From: Trachythela sp. YZ-2020 | Lineage: Eukaryota > Cnidaria > Anthozoa > Malacalcyonacea > Clavulariidae | DNA length: 64,000 nucleotides | NCBI GenBank assembly: GCA_016169945.1 | Contig: JADLSH010000114.1 | Span: 558,001-622,000 of the forward strand | Direction: 5' to 3' | Shown: in pieces, positions 44,561 to 55,520 of the stretch | How positions within the stretch are numbered: the first letter of the stretch is position 1 | Layout of the letters: every line of letters begins with the position of its first letter | Notes under the pieces: generated by a model | Seen by the model: the letters and a program-made list of their open reading frames with translations, nothing else | The model's database searches: none | Told to the model about the DNA's origin: nothing | Made by a program: the position numbers and the translations under genes

Positions 44561-46026
44561 ATGGATAATGAGCCAGGAACGTCAATGGAGGTAGATAATA
44601 ATTTGGCAGCATCGGGAAGTGGTTGGACAAAAAGTTTAAAGTTTATCCCTGAATTTTCGTACAAAAAATTGGAAGGGCATTTGGTATTATTTAAAGCAGG
44701 TTATCCAAGGCAGTTTTAAAGTCAAGCCAAATGTTCAAAAAGGAGACGAGACAGTCTATTTTCTTGTGCGGTGTAATGTTATGGCTGAAATGAAGAAAAA
44801 ACAATACCTTGTCTACGCACTCAACCAAAATTCAGGAGACGTTGTATATGCAAAATGCTGTTGCCCTGCTGGTGCTGGTGGTCGTTGCAAACATGTAGCG
44901 GCTACTTTGTTTCAGCTTTTAGATTATGTAGAATTAGGCCTTTTAGACATACCAGACGACAAGACATACACTCAGCAATTGCAACAAGGGCATGTTCCGA
45001 AGCCACGCAAGACACAACAAGCTCTGCTCTTCGAGGACTTAATTTTCCCTCAGGACACGTATGAGACAGACAAGAAAGGAAGAAAAAGATCAGTACTGGA
45101 AGGCAAAAGAGAAGGATATATGGCAACAAAAGAGAAAGCGTTAAAAGGTGACCTGGAGCGACTAAAAGCCATTTGATTGGTGTACTAGGCGACACATATT
45201 GCAAACCTTGTGAATTTAATGTGAATGAGTTACCATCAAGGCAGAGAATGATGAAGGCAGAGGAAGTGGGAGACAAGCTGGAAACGACAGAAGTTAGATC
45301 AAGTATTTTAAAAAGATTGAACATGGCTTTAGATTGTACATGCATTCCTGTAGAAGAAAATTGTAAGAAATTTGTGAAATATAGATTAGAAGTGGACAAT
45401 GATGGATGCCGAGAGGTTGAAAAGAATACACGGAAACAAAATGAGTGCAAAGAGTGGTTTGAGCAAAGAAAGTGTCGGTTGACGTCATCAATGTTTGGTA
45501 GTGTATTGAAGAGAAGGAAGTCGATTCACCCTAAAAGTATTGTAAACAGTATTACAAAACCAAGAGCAACAAAGAATGCCAGCTGCCAATGGGGAATTGA
45601 TAACGAACATACCGCATTAATAAAGTATCACCAGTATAAAGACGACACCAAGGAACATGTGGATCTTTGTGCAGCTTGTGGTTTGGTGGTGAATCCAAGA
45701 TGGCCATGGTTGGGAGCAAGTCCAGATGACTTAATTTCTGATGCGAGAGAAGAGTCATTGTATGGAGCTGTGGAGGTGAAATGCCCTGCATCCAAATGTG
45801 GGATGACTATTATAGAAGCATGTAGTAACAAATCATTCTGCTTAGAATTAGTAAATGGAAAACCTTGTTATGGCTATTTGTCAGTTGAGTTTTATAGATT
45901 TTGTTGTTTATACTGTAAATGACATTCATGTTGAAAGGATTTATTTTGGTAAAGTAGAATGGGAAGAAACTACTTTACCTGAGCTAACTGCTTTTTATTT
46001 TGAATATTTAATGAATCTTGTTTAGT
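44561..46026 (+). pseudogene. ISL2EU YqaJ-type nuclease with SWIM zinc finger
   Basis: ATG at 44561; the first 12 codons (MDNEPGTSMEVD) lie in the terminal repeat and are shared with the transposase gene. Then LKFIPEFSYKKLEGHL, a frame slip near 44718, SFKVKPNVQKGDETVY, a SWIM-type zinc finger (CCCPAGAGGRCKHVAA), another slip near 45175, and the YqaJ/lambda-exonuclease-like domain: CRLTSSMFGSVLKRR, WGIDNEHTALIKY, WPWLGASPDDL, YGAVEVKCPAS. A deletion after VNGKPC removes the usual Gln/Tyr helix. The end (YTVNDIHVERIYFGKVEWEE) is read in another frame, stop at 46024-46026. Four breaks and the missing helix mean it is inactive. Known role: accessory DNA nuclease of ISL2EU elements. Confidence 0.8.
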
Positions 46027-46149
46027 GTTCTTCCATAATAACATGTGTTATCTGAAACATATTTTCAATATTAGAAAAAACCCCAAATGTACTTGTATAA
46101 GGTACAAAAATTGAATTGTCTGTTTGAAATAACATACAATAAGAAGAAC

Positions 46150-47515
46150 TCATTCTTCATGTTCATGAATTAATGGCCTAAAAAACAAAGTCAGATATGA
46201 GCAAACAGCCCAAATCTTGTTGAAATCTGCTGCCATTGACATTGGCAAGTCATGTTTTAGAATGCGGAAGCTCTTTATTCGCTGTATCGCCCTTTCTACA
46301 TGAATCCGATGTTTTGCAATTCTTCGGGTTTTAATTTCATCAGCTTGAGAAAATTGAGCCTTCTCGCCAAGAAAGGGAGGTATGTTTAATGAAACACCTG
46401 GTGGTAAAAGATCCTCAATTTCAAAGCCCCTGTCTGCCATTATTTCATCACCCTCTTCAAGCAGACTTAAAATTCCACAGTCCTGTGTTAACTGTTTATC
46501 TGAGACAAATGTTAAATCACCCCTTGGGGAAATGCCAACTAGACCCTTGCCAGTATTATGATTTTTGTAAGTTGAGAATGTTGCACTTTGGCTTCGTGGT
46601 TGAGAAGGTGTTTCGATAAATAATTCCGTACAATCAAGTATAACTCTAGTTTTCGGATAACTTTCCTTTAAGCATTGTGGCATTGTTCTCCTGACATAAC
46701 CTTGCGAAGGCCAAATGGGGATGGACCGTAAATATCTGTATAGGAAATCCAGCCAAGTTACCCAAATTCTTGGTACCTGTGATGTGGATAAGTTGAATCT
46801 GTCAGCCAAATCCTTCTCGAGCAAACCCAATCGCAGTCTTGCAAGGCACAAGAATAGTTCTTCCTCAGGTGATAACATTCTCTTCCGACAACACTTTCCT
46901 TTCCCCTGTCCCTCTGTTTCATCTGTTGCATTGCACGACCCGATATAACGTAACCTCTCACACATCATCATCATTATTTTTAAACTTATTTATACATAAA
47001 TTGCACTTTTCCACTTTCTCCTTTAGCTCTAATATCTCCTCTTGTTGCTCTTTCTTTTCCTGCTTTAGGCTCTCAACTAACTGTTCAAGTTCTAAAATTC
47101 TATCTTCTTTTTGCATTGACACATCTTTTATCTGGCTAGTATCCTGGCTTGCAACATTCCTGTTTCTACATTTTGATGTTGTTCTAGGCTTTGGTTGTGT
47201 GGGCAGCAATAGTTTTTCTACTACAGATGGAACATTGTGAAGACATGTCTTCTTACCACCCACAAAATGTTTCGAACAAACCCTGTAGTACTTGTTTGGA
47301 GTGAAATTAGCTCTGCCAATCCAATGTAGCCATATCTTTCGAAGCTTTTTGTCAGTTGGGATTTGATAAAATGAAACCTCTGGATTTCTTTCGGTGTTGC
47401 TATCGCAAGTTGGAATACAGCAAGCTGTTCCTCCTCCTTTATATTTTTTTTCACAACATGTAGCTCCTTTGTTGCTTGTATCTACCTCCATTGACGTTCC
47501 TGGCTCATTATCCAT
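46150..47515 (-). pseudogene. ISL2EU DDE transposase with THAP and coiled coil
   Basis: Part 1, ATG at 47515 to about 46975: MDNEPGTSMEVD leader, THAP domain (CCIPTCDSNTERNPEVSFYQ, IWLHWIGRANF, RVCSKHFVGGKK, VPSVVEKLL) and a coiled coil (RILELEQLVESLKQEKKEQQ). Part 2, 46974-46150: a helix-turn-helix (LLEKDLADRFNLSTSQVPRI), DDE core with VILDCTELFIETPS (Asp), GDLTFVSDKQLTQD and EIMADRGFEIEDLLP (Asp), HRIHVERAIQRIKSFRIL (Glu). The two parts overlap by 17 bp at a GAT-repeat (FKNNDDDV versus MMMMCERL), so a one-base slip in a microsatellite separates them; apart from that it is intact. The same leader opens the nuclease gene on the other strand. Confidence 0.85.
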
Positions 47516-47833
47516 AATAAAATTTAAAATTTAAACAATTTTATATTTTTAATACTATTTACAAATTAAATACTAGGACCTGCCTGAGTATTTTTAATAT
47601 ATTTATTTAATTTTAAAACTAACTAAAATAGATAAAAATTACACTAAACTAAGAATATACAGTATAAAGCTATGAAATTTTAAATTTGAAAAATAGACTA
47701 AAATTAATATTGTAAATTAAGTTTACCTCGAGCAAACTATGTAATTTTAATCAGTTTCACCTAAGTTAGCTATAGCTAAAAATTTAATATATTTACAACT
47801 TATACTAAACCTACTTGTTTACTTTAAAAGGAA

Positions 47834-48037
47834 ATGGACCACAACAAAGGAGGCAAAAAACAAACGACACCAGAGGCAAAATGCTTTCTTTTTGGTGTAT
47901 TTCACAGAGTAACAGAGCCGAAGCGGAAAAACGGTTTGAGTTGCTTTTGTTTCCCGCCGAAGCAATTTAAAGTATCTTTAAAAGCATTGCCTTTGGGTGC
48001 CATGCTGATCGAACGATCGGCAAACATTATGACTTAA
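47834..48037 (+). other. Small ORF inside the terminal repeat, right copy
   Basis: Counterpart of the ORF at 44043-44246, differing at a few residues (GGKK for GSKK, RVTEP for KVTEP, KALPL for KTLPL). Confidence 0.3.
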
Positions 48038-48483
48038 AATTATCGGTTTCAATAAGCAAAAAAATCCTTGCAAAACACTCGATCGCTGTGTAAATAAGTG
48101 ATAAAGGTCGATCAACAACACAACAATAGTTGTCGGCTAAAATGGTGAGCAAATTGTTGTTTAGCAAGCGTACTCACCTTGAAACATTGGAAAGTACCTT
48201 CCTCTCCGAAAACTTTTGTGAGCCGATTCCCCGCGCCTTGTATCGTTCTGTATGCATTTTCTCATTCATTTTTGCTCCGATTTCGCTCTGCTTTGTAGAA
48301 AACAAACTTCATAGTATTAAAAAGCCATTTCTTGTTTTAAAATTACCAAATGCCACGTAAAAGGTATATAAGAGAAGCAATATTTCTCGCAAGCAAAATG
48401 CTCGCTTCGCCGCGGCCATCTCCCTTGCAAGTGGAAGGTTACCATTTTTCCCATGATGCTTTGCTATAATGCAAATTGCCTAT

Positions 48484-48711
48484 TAAGCTGAGGAAATTGC
48501 GTCCTATATTGGTTCTGACACTCTTACTAAATGGAGGATTAAACAAAATTATATTGCGGTGTCTATTTCTGCGTTTTTGTTGTGGTGGTTGATGCATGTA
48601 GTGAAGTGTGTGGTTGAAATTACTGTGCCTTAGTGCATTTTGATAAATTGGTGCAGATTCTCGAAATGTGTTCTCGTCAGAATGCGCTTGTTGAGTAATA
48701 TTTACAAACAT
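48484..48711 (-). mobile_element. Penelope-like element, RT tail
   Basis: IYQNALRHSNFNHTLHYM, QQKRRNRHRNIILFNPPFSK and NIGRNFLSLI, which continue across the ISL2EU element into the GIY-YIG part at 43107-42568. Confidence 0.7.
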
Positions 48712-48715
48712 ATAA

Positions 48716-48832
48716 GTAATATTTACAAACCGAGTGAGGGGGCTTTATCATTGTTTAAAGACGCGAGCCGTAGGCGAGCGTCTTTAGACAATGATAAAGT
48801 CCGACCACGAGGTTTGTAAATGACTTCTAAAA
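48716..48832. repeat. Hairpin element with CGAGCCG..GGCGAG centre
   Basis: Arms GGCTTTATCATTGTTTAAAG / CTTTAGACAATGATAAAG around CGAGCCGTAGGCGAG, bounded by TTTACAAACC and GGTTTGTAAA. Confidence 0.65.
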
Positions 48833-49002
48833 TTCACCTTGTTGTAGCCTGCGTGCAGTCCCAGACTCCCAAAGGAAGTAGGGACTGCGCAACATTGAGC
48901 AAAAGCTTGCTACGCCCGCTTTCCCGATTTTGGGGAAAATAATTTATGCAAGATATATAAATTCGCTAAATATGCAGCTGCTCGAATAGATTTTAAAACA
49001 AA

Positions 49003-49425
49003 TATGGCGGCAAACAAAGGAGTGTTTGATTATGCTCAGTTTTCTGTCGCCATTTCTACAGCGTGTAATTTCTTTAAAGGCAAAGATTTGTTCTTTAGCG
49101 CTCACAATGACCAATTAATTGGCACAAATACGGTACTTGTGATATCGCCATTATTATCACTTATGAAGGATCAAGTAGAGCATATAAATGATTCCTTTGC
49201 AATATCTACAGCTGCTATATTCGATGGTCAAGACGAAGATGTTTTAAAAACAATCGAGGAAAGGTTTTTCCGTGTTTATTCTTCGGTGTATGCAACTCCA
49301 GAATGCTTCTTCGGGAAGAAAATACGTTGGAGGACTCTTGCAAGCTCTCAAACATTTCGTGGAGAGTGGAGACTGTATGGCAGTTGTCGTAGATGAAGCG
49401 CACTGTTCAGTACATTGGTAAGGAT
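49003..49425 (+). pseudogene. RecQ-like helicase fragment, left arm
   Basis: ATG at 49003 (MAANKGVFDYAQFSVAIS). Contains FFKGKDLFFSAHNDQLIGTN, then VLVISPLLSLMKDQVEHI (helicase motif Ia) and, in a shifted frame, VVDEAHCSVHW (DEAH box) ending at donor TG|GTAAGG. The Walker A GKS motif that belongs between FFSA and DQLIG is deleted, and a further 16 residues (TLLNVEKFYPDQEEAL in the other arm) are missing here. Confidence 0.75.
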
Positions 49426-49429
49426 CATT

Positions 49430-51000
49430 TTGTATTGGATTGTTGTATAATTTGAATAAGGTATCCAATATTTGTTTAAGTCGAAGCCAGTATGGAATGT
49501 ACACATGTACAAACCCATCGCAATGTCACATGTGTGTTGCAGAACTTTGCTCCTGCCCATATATTTCCTAGTATTTGTGCACAAGTCTGGCGAACAACAA
49601 AGTATCATTCCATACAGGGGTCCTACTAATTACTGTCAGAGAAAAATTCTTGCTTTGAAAAATATATAAACCATTAAACCTAAAAGAATGCAAAAATAGC
49701 TACTGTATTTTGCACATATAATGAAATATGACGGCCCCTGCAGTAATTTTCATCCCTGGACAGTCTCAGGCAGTCCTGGGGAGTAATTAGTAGAACCGCG
49801 TACAGGAGTCCAATGTTAAATATTTTCAAGATTTACAATAATTAGTATATGTGTAGGAATAAATACGTTTCATTGAGGTTATAAACAATTAATGGTATAG
49901 CATACAATGATTGCAGACTTGTTCCTTGATTGTTTGGCCACTCTGCCCTACTCCCATCCTTGGCCAATCATGCTATATTCCCCTTCGCGGAACAAGTCCA
50001 CAATTCAGCACAAGTCCACAAGACGAAAACCCTTAGGGCTAATGTGCTATACCATTAATTGTTTATAAGACTCCATTAATTGTTTATAAGACTCCATTAA
50101 TTGTTTATAAGACTCCATTCGGGCATTCCTAATTATTGTAAATCTTGAAAATATTTAATATTGGACTCTTGTATGCGGTTCTATGTCTGAGACTGTCCGG
50201 GGACGAAAATTATTGCCAGGGCTGTCAAATTTCATTAAAAAGTGTGCAAAATAGCTATTTTTGCATTCTTTAGGGTTTATATATTTACTCTTTGGCAGTA
50301 ATGATGCATCCCTCAAATCCAGTCATTCCATCCCCCCCGGGCCACCGTGGGGCATTTGACAATTTGACTCCTCCCTGGGGTGAGGGATTTGAAAGCTAAT
50401 CTTTGCCCGGGAGGTGGGGCATTAGACAATTTTCTGTTTTGAACCTTGAAACCATTGGGCCAAAAGCAAAGACTTCCGCAACAATCTTCCACATTATTTT
50501 GCTCCTAACTAAGCATGGTTTGTTCATATGGACACAATGCCAATTTGATATAGTTTTTAACACACAGTACATACGTACAAAATTATTAGTATTTGCTATG
50601 TAGTTTGTTTCGCCTTAAAGTGTCTATTTCGTAATAATATCCTCTTTCAAAAGTGGAATAAGGTTCCCGGGTTGGCGGATTTGCCACAGACATATGGCCC
50701 CACCACAGGGGCATTTTCACTTCTTTGTGGGCCATTAGGCCATTTTTACAAAATTTGACAAATTCCCAGGGGTTGGCCGGGGGATAGGCACGCTTAGATT
50801 TGACTGATGCATTAGTAGGACCCCCTGCATGGAATGATACTTGTGCACAAATAGTAGGAAATATATAGGCAGGAGCAAAGTTCTGCAACACACATGTGAC
50901 ATTGCGATGGGTTTTATACATGTACTGTGTACATTCCATACTGGCTTCTACCTAAACAAATATTGGATACCTTATTCAAATTATACAACAATCCAATACA
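49430..51000. other. Intron sequence and palindrome centre
   Basis: Both arms continue into a matching intron sequence (GGTATCCAATATTTGTTTA and inverse). No gene between them. Confidence 0.5.
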
Positions 51001-51004
51001 AAAT

Positions 51005-51532
51005 TATCCTTACCAATGTACTGAACAGTGCGCTTCATCTACGACAACTGCCATACAGTCTCCACTCTCCACGAAATGTTTGAGAGAAATGTTTGAGAAA
51101 TGTTTCTTGCAAGCGCAAGAGTCTTCCAACGTACTTCCTTCCCGACGAAGCATTCTGGAGTTGCTCAGTCCGTCAGTCGCATACACCAAAGAATAAACAC
51201 GGAAAAAACACCTTCCTCGATTGTTTTTAAAACATCTTCGTCCTGACCATCGAATATAGCAGCTGCAGGTATTGCAAAGGAATCGTTTATATATATGCTC
51301 TACTTGATCCTCCATAAGTGATAATAATGGCGATATCACAACTCACAAGTACCGTATTTGTGCCAATTAATTGGTCATTGTGAGCGCTAAAGAACAAATC
51401 TTTGCCTTTAAAGAAATTACACAAGGCTTCTTCTTGATCTGGATAAAATTTTTCAACATTTAGAAGCGTACACGCTGTAGAAATGGCGACAGAAAACTGA
51501 GCATAATCAAACACTCCTTTGGTTGCCGCCAT
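51005..51532 (-). pseudogene. RecQ-like helicase fragment, right arm
   Basis: Inverted partner of the left-arm fragment, with VEKFYPDQEEALCNFFKGKD (RecQ motif 0), a slip after TNTVLV, ISPLLSLMEDQVEHI and VVDEAHCSVHW. It lacks the same Walker A segment as the left arm, so the deletion came before the inverted duplication. Confidence 0.75.
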
Positions 51533-51926
51533 ATTTGTTTTAAAATCTATTCGAGCAGCTGCATATTTAGCGAATTAATTATCTTGCATAAATTATTTTC
51601 CCCAAAATCGGGAAAGCGGGCGTAGCAAGCTTTTGCTTAATGTTGCGCAGTCCCTACTTCCTTTGGGAGTCTGGGACTGCACGCAGGCTAACCTTGTTGT
51701 TGTTGTTCACTGAAGAATATCTATTTTAATTTTGTATTACAATAATGCTATCTTTTATGCTTGTGCGATCTGCAAAATGTTAATGGTTTATAACAATTAT
51801 TAATATAGCAATTACATATGTGCACAGTGGCGTAAAGTCTTTAAGTTTTGCGTATTCAAAGTTAAAAAATATTTTAAGCTAAGGAATATACTTGGATAAT
51901 TGCGGACTTGGGACTTCGCTAGACGA

Positions 51927-53536
51927 TGGCACGTTTTCGAAGGGCGCGAAGCTCACAAGAAGAGCAAAGCCTGCTCGAAAAAGCCACTCCCGCTAGTACA
52001 CGATATGCGACGAAGTGGGTTAGACTTGCTCCAAGTCGACCTCTGCTAGTCGAGGGCAGCACTGGTCGACTTCCGCAAATTCCTTACTCTTTCGCAAATA
52101 CTTCCTTGAAAATTCCTTCGTTATAAAGACGATCCTAAAGACCAGGGACTTTGAGAAAGTCTACGAAGTGGGCTGTCGAAACTTTTAACGAATGGAGAGG
52201 TTCTAGAGAGAAAAAAGAAGTTAATAGTGAAGCCGACAGTTTGCAAAATGACGACGTGGGCTCAATTATTCAAGCATTAACGACATCACTGCAAGATATG
52301 AATACAGCATCCCTTGCCTTTTGGTTGACAAAGTTCGTCGGAGAAGTGGCAAATTCAGACGGGAAGCGGTACCCAGCACGTACTTTGTATTGCATCGTCT
52401 CAGGCTTAAATCGGTATCTCTCTGAAGTCAAAGGAAGTGAGACGGTAAATGTTTTGGACAAGAAAGACAGAAGGTACAGTATGCATATAATTATGCTTGT
52501 CCGTGTTAACGACAATTGGGTTAGTTTTTATGTGTGACGAGAGTACGAGACTTAGTAAAAGCTAATGAATCTTTATTGTTGGTTTTATTGTAGGTTCATA
52601 TACGGTTTCAAAAAGCATTAGATGCTGAAATGAAAGACGCGACGGCCTGTGGCGTTGATGTGGGCTGCAAGAAGAAAGTACGGAACGAAATTACAGAGGA
52701 AGAGGAAATTGTTCTTTGGAAAAAGAAGCTACTTGGACAATATACAGCCGAATCGCTAATGCACACATTGTATTTTTACAACGGAAAGCGTTTCGAGATA
52801 CGGGCTGGTGAACACCGATTGCTGCGGTTGAAGAACTTTTCATTGTCGGATAATTGCATCGTGTTTAATGAAAGCATGTCGAAGACTTTTCATGGTGGCT
52901 TAAACGATCTTAAGTATACCCCTCGTAATGTAGAGCACGAGTGTCATAAGGTAGGAGAAAAACATGAACATTGTTTGGTATCGTTGTATAAATTGTACTG
53001 ACTTCAGTAACATTGAGAAATTAGCCGAGCAAAAGGAAGCGTTTTACTTTAGACCTTACCGGAATAAAACAGTGTTTCGTTATGAGAATAGTGTGGTGGG
53101 GATGAATACGCTAAACAGTATTCTTCCTGAAAAGCTTTGCGGAAGGGCTGGTTTGGAAAAGAAGACCGCTCATAGCTTGAGAGTGACTTGCGCAACTCGC
53201 CTGTATCAAAATTCTACCAATGACAAACAGACTCGCGAGCTAACTGGTCACAAATCGAACGCTTTACAGAGGTACGAGAGGCCGTGTAAAGAACAAATTA
53301 GCCGAGTGAGTGAATGTCTTGGAGTTCCTAAGCAATTGAATTCGTCAGTAAACGTTGATGCGCGAGAGAACGAGAAGGCAGAACGAGATGAAACTGGGTT
53401 TCATTGTGATGTTTCAGACGAAGTTTTGGCTAGTATTGATGAGGTTTCTTTCCAAAAATATGAGTTCGATATACCTGCTAGTAAAGTCAATTGTATTGTA
53501 AGACCAGTGTTTAAAAATTGTAGTGTGACGATATGA
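51927..53536 (+). pseudogene. Crypton-type tyrosine recombinase
   Basis: ATG at 51927 (MARFRRARSSQEEQSLLEKA). A frame break before 52151, then FNEWRGSREKKEVN and LAFWLTKFVGEVANSDGKRY with a SAM-like N-terminal domain. An intron (52474-52593) and the catalytic domain follow: FKKALDAEMKDATACGVDVG, EEEEIVLWKKKLLG, LYFYNGKRFEIRAGEHRLLR (first Arg), SKTFHGGLNDLKYTPRNV, a slip near 53000, FYFRPYRNKTVFRY, KKTAHSLRVTCATRLYQ (His-x-x-Arg) and GHKSNALQRYERP (His and nucleophile Tyr). Stop at 53534-53536. The catalytic set R..HxxR..H..Y is present, but two frameshifts break the gene. Cryptons move by a circular intermediate; host ZMYM2/QRICH1-type proteins derive from relatives. Confidence 0.85.
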
Positions 53537-53539
53537 TTA

Positions 53540-53800
53540 ACTATGGAAAATAAAATGTATTTGCAGTTTTTGTGTGAATTCTGTACTGTGCTGGTGTTTT
53601 ATTATAAAAGTACATGTACCTTTATTACGTATAAATGTACATGTGATCTATATACGCATAATAAATAATAATGCTACGGTCTTTATCACGATATAAAGGC
53701 CTGTGCATGTGACCAATTTTGAGAAATTTCATTGGCCAATTATCTCATGAATAATTAATAAATTTTAGAAATATATATATATATATATATATATAGTTAA
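53540..53800. other. No gene; (AT)n microsatellite
   Basis: Downstream of the recombinase; (AT)n at 53771-53794 adjoins the Penelope/hammerhead segment. Confidence 0.5.
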
Positions 53801-53802
53801 AT

Positions 53803-53846
53803 CTGCAGACATGCATGTTTCGCCGTTCAACGGCTCGTCAGTGCAG
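53803..53846 (-). ncRNA. Hammerhead ribozyme (complete, type I-like)
   Basis: On minus: stem I CTGCA, core CTGACGA, stem II GCCGTTGAACGGC, GAAA, stem III ACATGCATGT, then GTC (cleavage site) and stem I TGCAG. All conserved core bases are in place and all three stems pair. Penelope-like elements are known to carry such ribozymes in their terminal repeats. Confidence 0.8.
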
Positions 53847-53849
53847 CTT

Positions 53850-54115
53850 GTAACGCAGCCTAGATGTGAGTGCCTTCGTATTTATACACCATACTCTTGC
53901 TCTCACCAAGCGCATGTGGTACAATACTCAGACACAGGCGCATCCAGACATGCGTGAAGTGTCTTGGGGCCAGAGTGCTCAAACGACCACAAGGGAAGTG
54001 AGCTTTGCATTATCGCTTATAGCCACCAATATATATATTAAATTATAATTTTTACAAATTATCGTGTTCTCTGGATTGTAATATATTTCATTTGAGCTTT
54101 CGACTCGATGCACTT
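53850..54115 (-). mobile_element. Penelope-like terminal segment
   Basis: Contains the minus-strand copy of CGAGTCGAAAGCTCAAATGA (54112-54060), also found at 55515 on plus, so the two form an inverted pair around the foldback element. Confidence 0.55.
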
Positions 54116-54124
54116 GTAGGTAGG

Positions 54125-54920
54125 GGGGTACCCGGATATTTTGCCGAAAGACATTTTGCCGAATGGACAATTCGCAGACGGACATTTTGCCGAATGGACA
54201 ATTTAACGAACGGACTTTTTGCCTAAAAGACATTTTGCCGAAGGGACATTTTGCCGCAGGGACAATTTGTCGAAAAGACGTTTTGCCTAGTGTTATTTCC
54301 GCAAACTAAGACTCCAAAAACGATTCATATGTTTTTGCGTTTTTGACAGTTTGCGGAAGAGACAAGTTAACGAACAGACTGTATAATAACATGAATGTTA
54401 AGAAAAATATTTATTATGATATAAAGCAAGTGCTTGCCCGCATTCCTGAATCAGAGAGTGAAAGACATTGTTAGTGACATTGACACTTACGAGAATATGA
54501 TAACTTTCTTACGAGCTATTGCTCACAATCTCTAGTAGGCATGTCAGTTTGTAAAATATGTGTGTAAGAACATTCGTAAAATATTTTTGTATTTCTACTG
54601 CTTTATATCATAATAAATAATTTTCTTAACATTCATGTTATTATACAGTCTGTTCGTTAACTTGTTTCTTCCGCAAACTGCCAAAAACATATGAATCGTT
54701 TTTGGAGTCTTAGTTTGCGGAAATAACACTCGGGAATACGTCTTTTCGACAAATTGTCCCTTCTGCAAAATGTCTTTTCGACAAATTGTCCGTTCGTTAA
54801 ATTGTCCATTCGGCAAAATGTCCGTCGGCGAATTGTCCATTCGGCAAAATGTATTTCGGCAAAATGTCTTTCGGCAAAATGTCTTCCGGCAAAGTGTCTT
54901 TTGGCAAAATGTCCGGCCAC
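54125..54920. repeat. Foldback element built of TTTTGCCGAA repeats
   Basis: Each arm (about 54135-54290 and 54725-54915) is a run of degenerate GACATTTTGCCGAAAG units. Inner arms contain TTTCCGCAAACTAAGACTCC and GTTAACGAACAGACTG. Loop 54432-54590. Confidence 0.75.
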
Positions 54921-54969
54921 CAGGTAGGGGATCCAGGAAGGGAACAATTAGTCGGAGAGCGATATTTTC

Positions 54970-55520
54970 TTTATGGATTTTGGTAATTTTTGGATTTTTG
55001 GTAGATTTAACGGCAATTTAAACACACAACTCTATCGCAAGAAAACACATACAGATCAAATATTAAATTACAATAGCAATCCTCCAACACAGCATAAATT
55101 TTTTAACAGAATTGATACACACTGCAACACTGAACAATCCAAACAGGACGAACGCAAATATCTATACTCTACTTTCCACAAAAATGGCTACCCCCTAAAC
55201 TTCATAACAAAGTATTATCACATAAGAGACAAACAGACAAAAAAGAACCCAACCAAACAAGAAAAAGAAATACACTTCCCTACGTACACACTACGTCTAC
55301 ATCGGAAATGACGGCTAGACTCCTCAAACCATTCAACATTGACGTCGCACACAAACCAACGTGCACACTCACATCAAACTTCACAAAACACAAAGACAAA
55401 ACGAATATAACTGAACGACACAACTCAATTGAAATGTTTCCCTGCAAAAACTGCCGCAAGAAGTACATTGGACAAACATCAAAAAATATTCAGACTGATG
55501 AAGACTCGAAGCACCGAGTC
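54970..55520 (+). mobile_element. Penelope-like RT tail and GIY-YIG domain
   Basis: LNTQLYRKKTHTDQILNYNS, YLYSTFHKNGYPLNFI, then (shifted) MTARLLKPFNIDVAHKPTCT and FPCKNCRKKYIGQTSKNIQT, the end of the RT domain and start of a GIY-YIG nuclease. It passes directly into the hammerhead-like sequence at 55495. Confidence 0.75.

Larger units (their letters stand above)
43110..48481. mobile_element. ISL2EU-type transposon, 5.37 kb
   Basis: Long terminal inverted repeats: left 43110-44597 (with a nested insertion of about 490 bp), right 47480-48481. Both start AGGCAATTTGCATTATAGCA and are flanked by AT (43108-43109, 48482-48483). Excision rejoins the Penelope frame (NFLSLI-DKHFPP). It encodes a YqaJ-type nuclease and a DDE transposase with THAP domain, the known ISL2EU gene pair. 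Confidence 0.88.
48845..51690. mobile_element. Foldback element with RecQ-helicase fragments in both arms
   Basis: Inverted arms of about 1 kb each (48845-49843 and about 50130-51690), ends TAGCCTGCGTGCAGTCCCAG and inverse, flanked by ACCTTGTTG (9 bp, 48836-48844 and 51691-51699). The central 49844-50129 holds CCATTAATTGTTTATAAGACT repeats (three tandem copies near 50070). No transposase inside. Confidence 0.8.

Noticed and set aside
44902..45450. 182-codon minus-strand frame
   Set aside because: Antisense of the YqaJ-type nuclease gene; no domain.
44561..46026. Bacterial or phage origin for the YqaJ nuclease
   Set aside because: It sits inside an ISL2EU element next to its transposase, the known eukaryotic context.
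54657..54947. Frame with repeated FAERH/FAGRH units
   Set aside because: Translation of TTTTGCCGAA tandem DNA repeats and not a gene.
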